Of a stretch of 64,000 nt of DNA, positions 63,447-64,000 are shown in pieces. The stretch spans positions 1 through 64,000 of the forward strand of contig NZ_PQCF01000023.1 of assembly GCF_002964765.1 (NCBI RefSeq), in the 5' to 3' direction. A program made the position numbers and the translations under genes. Every line of letters begins with the position of its first letter. Position 1 is the stretch's first letter. The notes under the pieces were generated by a model. That model did not search any database. It worked only from the letters and a program-made list of their open reading frames with translations, and was not told where the DNA came from. This DNA is from Pseudoalteromonas sp. T1lg88 (GTDB lineage Bacteria; Pseudomonadota; Gammaproteobacteria; Enterobacterales; Alteromonadaceae).

Positions 63447-64000
63447 TTACTTAGCTAGCTTGGCTTCTGCTTTGCTTACCAGGTCAGCGGCATAGTTCAT
63501 CACGTGGAAGATGTAACTTTGCTCATTGGTACCTGTTACCAAGTGCGCGCCAGGGCCTTGAGCATAAACACCCACGTCCTCACCGGCGTGCGTTTCTGAG
63601 CTCATAGGTACCAGGGCTTCCTGGTGGAAACCTGGAGATGCAGTATCGATACCGCTAAGGTCAACACGACCGGTAACGATTTCGCCGCTATAGCTGGCGT
63701 CGGCATCGGTTTCTGCGCCCAAGTCTTTAAAGCCGTTACCATTGGTGTAACCCAAGGTAGTGTAAGGCATGTTATCGGCAGCCAGAGTTGGCTTATCACT
63801 GCCTACACCGACAACCTTACCCAGAATTGGGTTACCACGCTTAGGATAACCGGCAATGGTAAATACGTGGCTGTGGTCAGCGGTAACGATAATCAGGGTT
63901 TCTTCGCTGTTGGTATTGTCGATAGCCGCTTGTACTGCATCGGCAAAGGCCACGGTATCATACAAGGCGTTATAAGCATTACCGGCATGGTGAGCATGGT
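63447..64000 (-). CDS. Alkaline phosphatase, PhoA superfamily (C-terminal part, cut by window edge)
   Basis: The open frame continues past the right edge. The visible C-terminal 184 residues have AHHAGNAYNALYDTVAFADAV and TADHSH, which hold the metal-binding histidines of PhoA-type enzymes, and later the late histidine region SSETHAGEDVGVYAQGP. The enzyme frees phosphate from esters in the periplasm. It lacks the first part here, so signal peptide and serine are not visible. Confidence 0.93.
   Translation of the reverse strand, partial: HAHHAGNAYNALYDTVAFADAVQAAIDNTNSEETLIIVTADHSHVFTIAGYPKRGNPILGKVVGVGSDKPTLAADNMPYTTLGYTNGNGFKDLGAETDADASYSGEIVTGRVDLSGIDTASPGFHQEALVPMSSETHAGEDVGVYAQGPGAHLVTGTNEQSYIFHVMNYAADLVSKAEAKLAK

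Overview
The window looks like a chromosome segment of a gammaproteobacterium of the marine Alteromonadales/Shewanella kind. The evidence is a complete spc-alpha ribosomal protein block with the E. coli gene order, a ubiE-ubiJ-ubiB-tatABC-tatD-hemB cluster, a biosynthetic SpeA/SpeE pair, a PagL-like outer-membrane enzyme, a TorF-type porin, an ExeM-type nuclease, and integron attC sites built like the Vibrio cholerae VCR. The genus cannot be fixed from the sequence alone.

Layout. 1-500: leader and two tandem promoters of an rRNA operon that runs off the left edge (minus strand). 500-9,150: alpha operon (rpsM-rpsK-rpsD-rpoA-rplQ) with a recognisable S4-repressed leader, preceded by the spc operon (rplN to rpmJ, with secY). 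The S10 operon that usually sits just upstream is absent, and an AsmA-family gene takes its place. 9.3-13.4 kb: AsmA protein, lipid A deacylase-like protein, and an unrecognised 388-aa protein. 13.4-16.3 kb: accessory islet of structured intergenic repeats, small zinc-ribbon/membrane genes and VCR-like attC sites, with no integrase. 16.3-27.2 kb: TorF porin behind a sigma-54 promoter with an NtrC-type site, an EEP hydrolase, an ABC permease fused to an M1 aminopeptidase with its ATPase, and an RND efflux pump headed by a HlyU/BigR-type ArsR repressor. 27.3-35 kb: divergent DUF2892 and rhodanese genes sharing two ArsR-type operators, PhoD phosphatase, PH-domain and DUF3224 proteins, a CxxCH protein, an ABC exporter whose start is frameshifted, and an OmpA-type lipoprotein. 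35-50 kb: periplasmic binding protein, chromate transporter, YbdG-like channel, two paralogous acyltransferases, speA, speE, GH97 glucosidase, ECF sigma factor with a small membrane partner, esterase, K+ channel and a DUF885 lipoprotein. 50.5-57.6 kb: ubiquinone synthesis, Tat translocase and hemB cluster. 57.6-64 kb: a MITE, the ExeM-like nuclease, a second attC-bounded gene cassette, tandem copies of the structured repeat, and an alkaline phosphatase cut by the right edge.

The most interesting parts are the two small integrase-less islets with attC sites (13.9-15.0 kb and 60.7-61.3 kb), and a dispersed intergenic element whose central 13-bp hairpin keeps its shape while its sequence changes between copies. 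The dual-operator divergent promoter at 27.3 kb and the NtrC/sigma-54 control region at 16.2 kb are also clear regulatory designs.
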